From positions 32,731,501-32,795,500 of the forward strand of contig NC_079880.1 of the NCBI RefSeq assembly GCF_029227915.1: a DNA stretch of 64,000 bases, given 5' to 3'. Source of the DNA: Hydractinia symbiolongicarpus (Eukaryota > Cnidaria > Hydrozoa > Anthoathecata > Hydractiniidae). Made by a program: the position numbers and the translations under genes. The notes under the pieces are model-generated. The model was not told where the DNA came from. It ran no database searches and saw nothing but the letters and a program-made list of their open reading frames with translations. Shown here piece by piece: positions 10,145 through 23,100 of the stretch (its first letter is position 1; the number at the start of each line of letters is the position of its first letter).

Positions 10145-13100
10145 TCCTTGGGGTTTTTCTTTCCTTCAGGGTTAAACAGAACCACTGTATTAAAGGAACA
10201 TTCTTGTTTCTAGGATCATTTTAAGTCAATTTAGATTCTGTTAGTTGACGATTTAACGTCTGATTCATGCTAATGTATGAAATGTATGAGTAAATGTGGA
10301 TATAATCGCATTTGTAAGCTTTGCAATATACGTACTCTGCACAGAATGGTTGTTCTTGGTAAGAACAAAATATGAAAATAGATGACTTCTTTTAATTGCT
10401 GCTGTTAAGAAAGATGTAGAAGTGTAGAAGAGGACGTGAATATCTTTCAAATGACCGAGGCTCTGCATTAACATCAAAACGTTCACCTAAAAAGTCCTTG
10501 GGCCGAGTTTGGCCTACCAAAGGCAAGCCCTGGGGACGGGTTTGAAATACACACTAATTGAATTATAATTTGCGAGATAAAATTTTCTAATTTTCGTGAA
10601 GTAAGGTAGTCCAATTATTTCGCAAGAATAAAATTTTGTAAATTTTGCAAAAGAAAAATATGATGGCTTTCCTCAATACATAAAGTGAGTCGCGCAATTT
10701 AGCAGTTACAGAGGTGTTTAATATCCCACAATAACTTGTCATGTGGTAAAAAAGTTACAATAAAACCAGTACTTCTTGATGCGGTCAAAAAGTTATATGT
10801 TATTATGTACATCATACGAGTATGAGATACTTCAAAATCACAAAACGTAACTGCGGTTCAAAGTGCTCCACACTTTATTCGGTAAGCAGGACTGTCCAGA
10901 AAGTCCTAATAAAATTTCCTGAATATTTATGAAATTTTCATAAGAAAAAAACCCTGACAGGTCAAAAAGTCAAAAAAACAAAAATCTCTTTTCTATTAAC
11001 ATTACAATTCTTATCTCAATACACATCAAATTTTAGTCAGAATTTGCAATTGCATGCGTCACCACTGACACACTATAGCTAAAAAACAACTAGCGTTTTT
11101 TCTTAATTTCGCTGCTTTTTTAATTTTTTTTTAACAAAATTAACTGCCCGTTTAAATTTTTTGCGTAAAGATTTTTCAAGCTATTATTCTTTCACCGATC
11201 CTCTTGTTACTTCATATGAAAGGGGCGGTCAATACAAAAAGACATTTGGTTGGATGACAGAAAATACACTTTTGTTATTTTTGTGAAAATATACATCCAT
11301 ATATTAAAACATGAAGCCATAATAAATAAAAGGTAAGTTATGTGTTAAAAAATAGGGTTAAGAAATGCTTCCAAAAAAGTTTATGAGAAACGTTCGTTAA
11401 AAACAACATATACGATTATATAAAAGTTACAATATTAAAATTGTCCCCTGCTGGTATGAAATATCACAACTATCTTTCTGTAATTGCGTATTTTGTGATG
11501 AAATCAGTGAATAAAATGGAATAAAAACGAAGATGAAATGTTTAAGAAATTAAATTTTATTTTTTAAAAGTTATACGTGTGTCAGTCACATCATGTATAT
11601 AAGCTCTTCCTGACGTCGACCAAAATGTTGGAACTCGTTCAAATTCAATGCTATCAATCTACAAAAAAGAAAAACTTCATTCATTCGAATTCACAAATGA
11701 AGTCATCATTCATGCTTGCTACACAAGATTAGACACTTCCGAAAACTGTTCATTAAAAACCAATTCTACAGCACAGTAAAAACAGAGTGAAACAAAGACA
11801 AGTATTACTTGTGGTTAATAAGATTATGGTTAAGGTGACAGTATACCTTTATTGTATCAAAAAATCGATTTTTTTATTATTAGCCATTTATACTAAAAAA
11901 ACGACGATGTTCCCAATGGTGAAACTATTTATTTATTTTTCGAAGGGGAATATTGAAGAGTTAAGAGTGAATGTTTTACACTTATCATCCTCTTGAGTAT
12001 AACTTTTAAAAATAAATTATATTTCCTTTCCGAAAAGATCTTACATCTGAAAAAAACAACAACACAAGTCACAGAAAAATGTTAAATGACATAGAAAGTT
12101 CTATTTCTATGTCTTTGCGAATAATAAAATTTAAAGGGACAAGGGATTCTGAATATTCATCGCGTCGGAAGTGTGAAAGTATCACCATCATTATGAGTAT
12201 GCTTGAAAGGTGTGATATTTTAAAAAATCTTTAAAACACTTTTTCGTAGTGTTTTTTTTCGTATACCATTTATTACATTTCAAATATCTTTTACAAAACT
12301 ACAGAAGATCTACAAGGGAGAGTGCTGCTGTGCTGTAGCCAACGTGTTTATCTAAAAACGATTTTTTTTGTTTTCAAAAAATAAACGATTCCCTAGATAA
12401 TACATCTTAAAGAAAAAGTAAAATAAATCAAAAACTGGGACATTGTGGAAAGTAATTGAAAAATCGTTTTTACATACATCTATCATTATCCTATAGAACA
12501 TCGAATGAGATTTGGAAACGAAGTAGTTTTGTAAATAAAGTCACTTTGAAGGCAGGGTGTGTTTCAAAAATGTCTCTGTACTTTTCACGAGTTAAAAAGT
12601 TTCAATTTTTTTTATACTATTTGATAGGTGGTTAAAAATGCTTTTTGGCTATGTATGAATGAATAAACTTTGATTAACTATCGCTGAAAAAATCGCGATT
12701 TAAAAAACCATAACAACAGGATCTGAAAAATCGAAGGATCAGTCCAAAGTACAAAATATCGGCCATCTCCAATTTCAGCAGGGGGTTTATAAATTCCTCT
12801 AATGTTAACGTTTAAAGGTACACGTTTCATTACACATCAAAAAATGAAGAACTTCGTTACATCATTATATTCATATGATTACTAATAACAAAAAGTATAT
12901 TCAGAAGTCAAAGAATGTGATGACAGGGAAGTGGTCAAACTACAGGATAAAAGAAAAAAGCCGCCAATCATATACGAGACGGCATCAGAATTATAAACCA
13001 AGGGAAAAAACTTATATCGTATCGTATTCATTAACCAAATCATCAGAAAATGAAGAAACCGTAGCATAAAAAAACAAAACTGATCTTATATATTTTACGA

Positions 13101-13700
13101 AATTACACAAAATACCTTTGATGCTTATTTGAAGAATATAGGTTTGCTAAGGATATACAACGTTTGTGGTATTTGCCTTCACCTGTATATTAGCTGATTG
13201 AAGTTTTAATAAGACATAAAAAAATCCAAAATGGACAAAAGTTTTCGTCGGACAAAAGTGACGAAAATTTCTTGAGGTGCCGAAAATTTTATCCCACAAA
13301 AATTTTGTCCCATAAGGTATATATACATATGCATTTCTTAAAAATGCTTATTAAACTAATTTTGAGACATGGATATTTATTTCTTAAACATGCATATAAA
13401 ATCAATTTTGCTACAAATAATGATAGTTTGTATACGTTTAAAGGTAGGCTTAAGAAGTACTTGCTTTAGCAGTGGTTCGATTTTTTTTCTTACATTTTCT
13501 CTTAGCCGGACATGTAGTCTTTTTGCCATTCTCTTTTTCCGGCCCCCTTTCCTTTACCTTTTACGATAGTGTTCCTTTAACCGTTTTCTCTTTTCACACT
13601 ATGAGCTACTTTCGTTACTTTTTTTTTAAGAAATAGTATATTTTGTTTTAACTATATTGTGAATATATTGGTAAGTAACTTTAACATATATTTTTTAGAT
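10145..13700. other. AT-rich intergenic sequence without recognisable genes
   Basis: Only short scattered ORFs. Near 10500-10550 there is a short GC-richer run (GGGCCGAGTTTGGCC). From 13230 to 13315 a small inverted-repeat-like patch is built from TTTTCGTC/GACGAAAA and AAAATTTT words. Nothing else supports a feature. Confidence 0.5.
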
Positions 13701-13706
13701 TTTATT
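13701..13706 (-). terminator. Candidate polyadenylation signal of the PTDSS gene
   Basis: AATAAA on the minus strand, 266 bases past the stop codon at 13972-13974. It is the first perfect hexamer I noticed downstream of the trinucleotide repeat, and it places that repeat in the 3' UTR. Confidence 0.4.
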
Positions 13707-13776
13707 ATGCAGGACTCCCTTGAGACAGTATTAACATATTTGTTTTTAATTGACGGATTATCCTGTAAAAATATTC

Positions 13777-13879
<103 letters not shown>

Positions 13880-13971
13880 GTCGATGACAACGATATTCCA
13901 GTTCGTGTTTACGACAATCACAAAGCAAAATTATTTAAACTTACCCAACGGCATACAAAAGTTTGATGATT

Positions 13972-14145
13972 TTAGCGTTTTGCTTTGGCTGCTCTGTGGA
14001 GCGGTTTTCTTTTTCTCAGCTTTTCAAAATTCTCTTCTGCATCTCCATCATAATCTTGACTCATCGTGTCTTCTTTAAAACGAAGATTGTAAGTATTCGT
14101 CGATTGTTTTTTTAATTCCACAGGATAGTCCTTTTTAGCTGACTT
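13972..14145 (-). CDS. PTDSS terminal coding exon
   Basis: 174 bp including the TAA stop. The acceptor TTTTTTAG lies just before 14145, phase 0. It encodes 57 residues with no membrane segment: a Lys-rich start, an acidic middle ([14 protein letters not shown]) and a basic end ([14 protein letters not shown]). A charged cytosolic tail is usual for this family, but this sequence itself is not conserved, so the call rests on splice phase and position. Confidence 0.75.
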   Translation of the reverse strand, partial: KSAKKDYPVELKKQSTNTYNLRFKEDTMSQDYDGDAEENFEKLRKRKPLHRAAKAKR

Positions 14146-17100
14146 CTAAAAACAAAATGCCCTGATGGGAAATCCAGAAGATGGAAGCGGCAGTGAAAAC
14201 TTTTCCATCATCATATTTTCACATTTTAATAGCAAAAAAAAAAAAAAAAAAATACCGAACGAAATAAAAGTATATTCTGCTAAATTAATTTCTTTTTATA
14301 CAAGTAATAATAATTTGCAAAATCGTAGGCGCTAAAGATATTTTAACAAATGAAAGGACTGGAATTTAGTGGCTATACTTTTTTATGAAAATAGAAATCT
14401 GATACAATTTCAACCAGGAGGTGGACTAACCTTTTCACGCCATATAACAAGATAATAAATCAATAAAAAACACAGGAACATTTGAAAGACAATCCAGATA
14501 GCCACTTTTGTAAATTCGGTCATGGAAAACAATTCCTTGGCATGGCGCACAGATAAAATAGCTTCGAAGAAGGTGATACAACTAAAACCAAGTGAAAGAA
14601 AGTAATTAAAAAAACAAAGCAATGAAATTATTATCCTAAATATCGAGTAAACGAAGAAATGTGAGGTGTCTGCAGTAATAACAAAAACCTTCAAAAATAA
14701 TAAGCCAATTTCTGTAATAGTGATGCCCCACTTAGGGCATCTTCTGATAGTACATTCTTTTTAAATTTTATTTTGAGATAAGTGGTAATACCACCCAAGC
14801 CAAAAAACATTTTAAGGTTAAACTTAATAATAGCAGAGTTATGGCCAATTTAATAAAAATAAAAATTGGGTATCAAATGAAAATTTGTGGATCACTTTTG
14901 CTACGCAAAGTATACCAACAGAATTATTAAGAATCTCAAATCTTGATAGAAAAAATTATATAAAATCAGCGTAAGGAAATATGACTTATATTTTTGCACA
15001 AAAGGTAGGGTAATTTTTTGTCTAGAAGAACAAATAAGTTTGGACCAAGAGGCTAATCTAGTAAAAAAGCCAATATGTACAGTTCGTATCCCCCCCCTTT
15101 CGTCTTTTTTCCAGACTATAACTTAAACACGTAGACAGGAATTTAGACACGTGTACTTTACAGACCTAAAATATGCCTCATGTCTTTGTATTTTAAATAA
15201 TTATGGTACAAGTAATTTCTCAATTACTTTGCAATTTTATCTTAATATTTTAATTGTATCTTAATAGAAAATATTAGTAATTAAAACTGTTTTTAGCTTT
15301 TAAATTATTTATTTATTAATTTGAGTTGGATTGAAAAGCTCCTGTACCTTTTTCTGAAGGAAGATTAGGTAATTTGAACAATTATAATGCGTCAAGTAGT
15401 GTTTTATTTGATAGTTTTTAAGTATCAATTTTACCTGGTATTATCTGTGGTATGCTTTTCTCCAGATTATGTGAAGATTAAAACAAGGTGAGGTTTAACA
15501 CACAAGGTAGCTAGCTATGTTTTGTAAGCTGCACGATCCATTATTTAGTTTCAAATTTTTTTCTGGAATAAACATGGATTAGCTATATTATTACCTAACT
15601 GATAGCCAGCTACAGGAAAACCAGTAGCTAGCTAGTAGGGCGAACACCACAAATACCTGGTGGTAGGGTCAGCCGACCGACCCTTTTTTTTTACAATTTT
15701 TGACTTATTGAGTGAGTAACCTGTTACAGTAATTAAAAAAATATCCACTTTTGCTATTAAATGGCTATCAATGCATTTCGCTTTCCAAATAAGTCGTGCT
15801 TATTTAAAAATTAGTTTTTTAGTTTTGGCTCGTCGATCTACTGACCAACCCTACATTTGGTGCCCAAATGACTCTAACACCAGATATTTGTGATTTAATT
15901 GTTACGAGTTTGTAAACTCGCCGAAAATGCCACATATATTTACGAGGGCAAAATTTGGGCATCTAGTCATTTTTGAACTTGCCTTAATTATTCCCGAAAT
16001 GAGAAACCGTTGACTTGACAACAAAAAGAAGTAATTTATATTTTACGTGGTTAGCCTTCCAAATTTCGATGGAAACACCCTATCAATTTTTTCCAGGATG
16101 GACAACAAAAGCAGTTCTAAAGTATTAAAGTCTACATTTGAGCTACAGAAACCTTCTAAATTTCTGTTTAATAGGCAACAACCGTTAAGTAGGATTGCAC
16201 CCACAACCTCTTGGAAATGAATCAAGCACTCTAGCAGCTACAAAGTTTGTTCAAGTGCAATAAGTTCAATTTGCTTTGTGTGTTTTGTCTTTGGGCGTTT
16301 GTCTCCCTAGGCCTCTTGAATTATCCCAAATTGGGCATGTTCTCACCCCATCGGGTACATGCATCAAATCTTGCTAAAAATATTCTTATGTATTCGAAAT
16401 TTAGAAAAACTTACCAAATTATAAGGGGCAAAGTTCCTGGTCCAAATTTTAAGATTGTGCTATGATGCTATGGGAAAGTCTAAAAATGTAAGAAATTACC
16501 AAAATTTCCGGTCTTAACCCTATTCGGTCCGGGGATTTTCGAACATACTATGACCGGGGGGGCGGATTCCGCCCCCCCTCAATAACTTTTCATAGGATTG
16601 TTCAAATTGAATCAAACTTGGCACACTTATAGTACGTCATAAAAGGAACAAAATGGCGGCAATAAATTTTTGCTTGCGTCAGCACATTTTCTGTGACGTC
16701 ATCAGAACCTTGAAAATTGTTAAAAATGCCACTATCTGCTTAAAATATAATTACTTTTGTTCTAGAGCGCATTTTTACATTCTGTTTGAAGTTTCTAAAA
16801 GCTAAATAAAATGTTTTTAACATATCTTCCGGTTTTTACATGGATCGAATAAAAAGTTGCCAAAAATTGACCGAAAATCCGTTTTTTCCCGATTTTCGGG
16901 TAAAATCCGACAAAATCGGGAAATCGGATTAGTCACGTGTCAAAATTATCCAAAATGATTCTTCTTGACGAAACAAAGTTGTGTTGCAAGTTTCAAGTTC
17001 TAAGGATAATCCTAACAGGAGTTATTATATTTTCCCCATTATAAGGATTTCATAGAGATTTTTGGGGGTAGTTTCGAGTAATGGCCAATATCAAAGCCTC

Positions 17101-20100
17101 TATATGGTATGGGACCTAAAAATTTAGCATGCAGGTGTCTATAAATAAATGTTGAAACTCAGTAAGTATCATAGCCATATAAGAAAGCAATCAGGAGTTA
17201 TTAAAAAAAAACCGTCAGGGGGGGCGGAATCCGCCCCCCCCCCCCCCTGGACCGAATAGGGTTAAAGCATGGTCATGGTCATGATACTGGAGTAAGAGGA
17301 AACCTTAAAAACTTAGCCATATGAACTTTCTTTTGTAAGATAGAGAAGAAACCAAAAATGTCTCGTGCCATACTAACTGCGACTAGCTACCTTTTGATTT
17401 AGTCCTCAAATCTTATGAATGATCCCAGCTTCTGTTGCAAATGTTTTTAATTTTAGTCTCTTGATGCTTCCTTCAAATCGCTTCATTTTTTTTCTGCAAG
17501 GAAAACCAACTTTCCTGAACTCTTCGTAGACAGTTGGATGTGTTTCTTTTACTCTCAGCAAGTTATTGTGATACCTTACGAGCCATCATGCGTAATTTCG
17601 ATGGTTAAAAACAAAGAAAATATCTCCAATTTTAGATAAACAATGCATATATAGTCCAAAATTACCGACTCGAATGCTTCTATTAAACACGTAATAATGA
17701 TGAAACGTGTTGATATAAATGATCCAGTATTGTGCTGTTTTTCCATAAGCACCTTTCTTGGTCTTTTCAAGGTATTGTTCGTACCCTTTAAGACAGTATC
17801 AAACTCTGTTGAAGGTGTATATTGACTATTTAATTTATTTTGCTACATAACATTCAATTCTAATTGAATATTACTGGTAACCTCTTCAATATTTGACAGC
17901 CGTGCCATTACGACTTGAAATGTAGTATCTTTAAGGCTACACTGAGTAGTTGATGAAGGCGTTTACATCTCTTGGAATTCTTCCCAGTTCGAGACCTTTA
18001 GCCAAAATGTTGCTCTACGTTAAGATATGTAGATTCTTCTATAAAATTTATAATTACATGAAAAAATGCTATTTCAATACGAAAAGCTCCAATGGCAATG
18101 AACACATTACAGAATCTGAGTGATTCTTCCACCTGAATCTTTTGCCATTGGAAGATTGATTCGTAAGTTTCAGCAATGCTGTCTTTATTTGCTTCTGCAG
18201 CTACGCGTTGCGCTTTCTTCGTTGTTTCAAGAACCACTGAATTTGATGTGGGAGATTGTTTAAGTTGACGAATATACCAAATCTTTTGAACATTTTCATC
18301 ATTGCAAATATGTAATGAAGCATTCCAACCAACCCACATTAGTATGTTGTTAGTGTCATTTACAAGTAGATAAACCATCCAAAGAACATCTTTAAACCAA
18401 GATTGTTTGTACGAGTTACACGATCTTCTTTCATTGTTTCTTACTAGAAATGTAGCTTTGTTTATCTTTGGTTTCTTCCTGTAAGGCTCAATTTCTAAAT
18501 CAACAACTTCAAAAGTTCTTCTTCTCTTTTTCTTGATGGAAGGCATTATGTTTTCTTTGTATTTGATAAGGAATTCCTACAGTATCATGCAATGTGCTTT
18601 TTTCAATGTGCTCAAATTTCCACAAACCTGTTGAAGTTGTCAAATGCTACACACACCAGTACCAATTTAGGATCGTCTTTCATTCGACAAGGCATAGTAT
18701 TTTCATCTTTGTTTACTTCAAACGTGAGTTTGGTCTCCAGCTCTTCGATTGTATGATACCTCGCACAATGCCCTAGACGATTTAATATTTCAATTATTTT
18801 TCTACTTCCTAAAATACTTTTCATAGCAACGCCTAGTGTAAGATGTTTGTAGGTTTTCGCCGTCAAAAAGTAACAGCGAAGACACTATCTCGGCTGATAG
18901 ACTTAATTCTTCGTAATATTGAAGGTGAATTTGATCGTTGAATATCTGGTCCTCCAATAACATAGGATAGAAATTTTTAATAGACTTCTGGAACATCAAT
19001 CTCTACTTTTTTTAATGTCCTGTACTAATAAATGTGCTGGTAATTGTCTTTTTTCAGCATTAAAAACAGCCTCCCGTAATTCAAAAGCTAATGACTTAAG
19101 TTTAGTGTCAGCGCTTTTTTGGGGGGATTGCTATTTCTTTACTACTTCTTCAATACCAATTGAAGCACTGAAAATAATATTTTTCTTTTCTTTCAAGGCT
19201 TTTGCTATTTTGATTTTTTTTACTAAAATTTAACAGTTTATCCTCTAACTTTTGTGTTGTTGATTCTAAATCGTAACCCTTTTCTTTGCCAATTTCATGA
19301 AGTAAAGCCTGGTAATAGCTATTGCGTGTGTAACAAAAAAAAATTCATTATTTACATCTTATCATATCTTATTATATTATCATCTTTTTCAAAGAACCAA
19401 AAAAAAAAAAACATTCTTCAAGAATTTTGAAATAAGACTGTTTCAACTGTTTATCTATTGGACTTCGATTAAACTTCAAAAAGTTGGGAGCATTTAAAGG
19501 GTTCTTCAAGTAGAGTGTTCTTATAAATAAAATGTGCAGTCAAAAAAAAGAGGTTTAAATCATTAGCATTAATCTGTTTACAAGGTTGCTGTAAATTAAT
19601 TTCCATATAAGCTTTATTTTTTTCCATTTTTTTTTTATAATATGCCACATTTCTGTTTATGCTATCTCTTCAAATTATCTCTCTTCTTTCACTTTCTCAC
19701 ATGCTATTCTACTAAATCACAATATCTAGTTATAAGCTATTAAAATTCAAAACATGTTTTGTATAAAATATGCTGAATAAAAACACTTAACCTGTTCTGT
19801 AGCATCTTCTCCTAATAAACTTGGAATTTTTTTTTCATAAAGTGTGCATGATTGAGAATATTTTCTCATTTTTGTGGGGGTCTAACTAAGACTTAGTACC
19901 ACAATATGTGGTAAGTTCTTCTTCGTTCAAGTCCTTTTATACAAGTAGAACTTACCTACAAGTTTTGGTGAATGTACTTTATGAGGTATTTTTAAGGCCT
20001 TTTTGAATTCTTTGTAGGGGGTCTTACCTACACTTTGACCCAAGTATTTTAGTATGTTATTTTGTATTTGAAATCTGAATTTTGATAATTTATCTTGGGT

Positions 20101-23100
20101 AGTTTTTGTGCCTTATACCTGGTGAGGTAACATTTACACAGTTTCTATGGGATTTAGAGTGTAAAACTTGTTGGGAAGGTCTGACCATGCTTTAAGACTG
20201 GAAATTTTGATAAGTTCTTACATTTTAAAACTTCCCCATAGCATCATTGCACAATCTTACATTTTGGACCTTATGGGGTACTTTGTGGGCCTTTTTAGGC
20301 CTCTTTGAGGGGGATCTGACCTACATTCTGCCCCTTATATTTTGGGAAGTTTTTATAAATTTTGAATACTTAGTTTATAAGAATATTTTTACCATGATTT
20401 GATGCATGTATCCAATGGGATGAAAACACGCTCAATTTGGGACAATTCCAGAGACCCGGGGAGACAAACGCCCCAAACACAATGCACCTTACAAACATTT
20501 TTTTGCATTTCTGGTTATTCACTCTTGATACATCAGGTCAAACCTTCCGTAACTTATGGGTTGAACGATTAAGTCACGAGCTCTTGGACTATGCGCAGCA
20601 AAAAATACTTATATATCCCTTCAATTACTCTGTATTATACATTTTGTAATTAGTCTTTATCAACTAATTACTTTGGTTACTAAATAATAATAATCACATA
20701 AAATATAAATCACTACTGATCAATTATTATTAATTACATGATTTCCAAACAGTTGTATTTAGCTACTTGCAGCTCTAATGCTGTGTATATGTGTTCATGT
20801 AACTAGTTGCGTGTATAGGCAACCTAGGCTAAAGGTGATTAATATGATACACACTCAGCTTTTATCTATTAAATACTGTCTGCCAAATTCTTAGGTCGCA
20901 TACCTCCCAAATCCTGAAAAATTGGCTTCCACTGAAAACTACTATTTAAATTTCTATAAAATCTTTATAATTAGTAAATCCTTAGAATCAAAGCAAGCAG
21001 GCGAAAAAGATCTGTAATATTTTATAAAACTTTATGCACCGATTATTTGATATTACTTGGTACACATGCAACAACATAAATGACAACATGACTGTATACA
21101 TGTTTATGGTAAAATACATAGTGACAGAAGTATCAGCTATGTCTATGTTCAGGAAAATGATAGATATTTTTTAGTTTGGAAATTTAGCTTTAAATATCAT
21201 CCCTCAAAGGCACTGGATTTTAATGTATTTAGAGACTTCAATATAGGACAATGTTTTCTTTTTCTTTCTAGATCGCATCCAATGGAGTAAGTGATGTAAT
21301 CTTTCAATATGTGTGATAAAAGAAAAAAGTGAAACCTCACATGACGTTGTTGTCTCTGTCAAAATTTGAAACTGTTTAAAATCTTGATAAAGTTAAAAAA
21401 TTGTTTTCGTTTGAAAAACATTCATCTCTGTAGATTGTTTGTTTTTGTTTTAATTATTTCTTGCCAGTTTTCGAAATGCATTGCAGCAGATACCGTGGCT
21501 TCAAAAAATCAATTTTCATAACTAGTGCCGGTAATTTACGTACAAGCCGGTCCGTTGGTCTTCTGTTTCTTGAAACGAAATTTCATGGGGTCTTCTCCAA
21601 AGTCGTTAACACAAAAGTCTATTATTATCTGAGTTCCGTGTATTATCTTCCGGTTGGAAGAGGGTACTTTACGACGCACATTCCCTTAATCGTGAAATTT
21701 TCGCACACTCTCTACGGTTTTTCCAACTTTTTAGAATAAAGGTTTTAATTTTATAAAAGTATAATTTTGCATGGATTATTGGCACTCAAAAGCTTCGTCA
21801 ATCTTGGATTTACGTCGACCAACAGTGACAATATTGTGATTATTAGCAATCTTTATTTTCTTAATTCTGTAAAAAGAGATGCTAAATTTTAACTCTCATT
21901 AATCCATTTTTTTTTAGTTTTGAAGGATCTAATTTTCTCGCGCCCTTGAAAAGAAATATTCCCACACATTAAATTTTCAGCGCATCCAAAGCTGCAAAAA
22001 TTTAGTAGTACGAATTGTTCCACAGAGAGTTCATTTTAGAACATCGTTCCCAGCGTTGTTCTACGCCTATGATATCCAGTTGTAATATATTTCCACATAT
22101 CAGTTTGTCTATAGGTTATGTGCCTTGATAGTCACATAGATTTCAAGGATTTTTTACTTTACGCTATTGCATGTATATACTTACGTATTTCAAGATGAAT
22201 AACCATGTAATTTATGGATATGCTTGAAATAAATCAGTTATTATTATTATTATTATTATAGATTGCTGAATTTCTTTAAGTATTTGGTCTGTACTATTGA
22301 ATTTAAAGGAAAAAATTACGTGACCAAAATGGCGCCGCAATCTATGGGATGCTCAAAATAAATAAAAAATTTTGGTGAGATTAGAGCCTTACAACTAAAA
22401 ATGAAGTACTACTATCTTAGGAATAATGAAAAACTAAATAAATCCAGGTACAATACACTCCAAAGAACAGGAAAAAGAAAAAAATGTTCAAATATTGCTT
22501 GTGGCGCCACAATGGCCACATGAACTTTTCCTTTGGATTCAATTATACAGATCACATAGTAACAACAATTAAAAAGAAATTTGTATGACATATATTATCA
22601 CCTATAGGCTAACAAAAATTGCAGGAAACAATTTACATCTGACCCCTAATTTTGAATAATACTAAATTGGCCGTAAATTGTTATTATCAAAATTTGAACC
22701 TTAAAATTTTTTTGTCTCAGATGATATTAAATATCTCAAAAGAAAAGGAAAAAAATTACTATCAGCACTTGCTCCATCTTACAGAAATTGGCTCTTAAAT
22801 CTCGGTTTGGCACACTATCCAGGACAAACTTGATAACAGCTTACACAAACATCCAACATTGGGTACCAATTCTTTTACATCTAGTGTCTGTTACATATAA
22901 GTAAAACTGCCTAAAAAGTGATTAGAAATAAAATAAAAATTATTTGCATAAAAATAGATAAGTAAAGAGCACATTTCCTCCAAGGTGACGTGGTCGAAAT
23001 TTAAGATTCTTCTAAAAGCCATAGTCTTAAACCCTAAGTGATCAACTATTTACTTTGAGCTTCACTTTTGGGGGTGAAATTTCGCAACAAAGGTCTGGAA

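Larger units (their letters stand above)
16292..20474 (-). mobile_element. 4.2-kb element with long terminal inverted repeats
   Basis: Left arm 16292-16513 (continuing after the inserted MITE at 17266) matches the reverse complement of 20192-20474. The arms share many blocks, including GGGCGTTTGTCTCC, AAGATTGTGC and ATGATGCTATGGG. The left arm lacks about 50 bp present in the right. Between the arms lies a decayed multi-frame ORF on the minus strand (17998-18999). The structure suits a cut-and-paste DNA transposon whose protein I cannot place in a named superfamily. Confidence 0.55.

Noticed and set aside
14410-14694. 94-codon membrane-like ORF and an alternative acceptor at 14670
   Set aside because: The true exon is 14431-14581. 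Only the acceptor before 14581 keeps phase and family alignment; the upstream part is intron.
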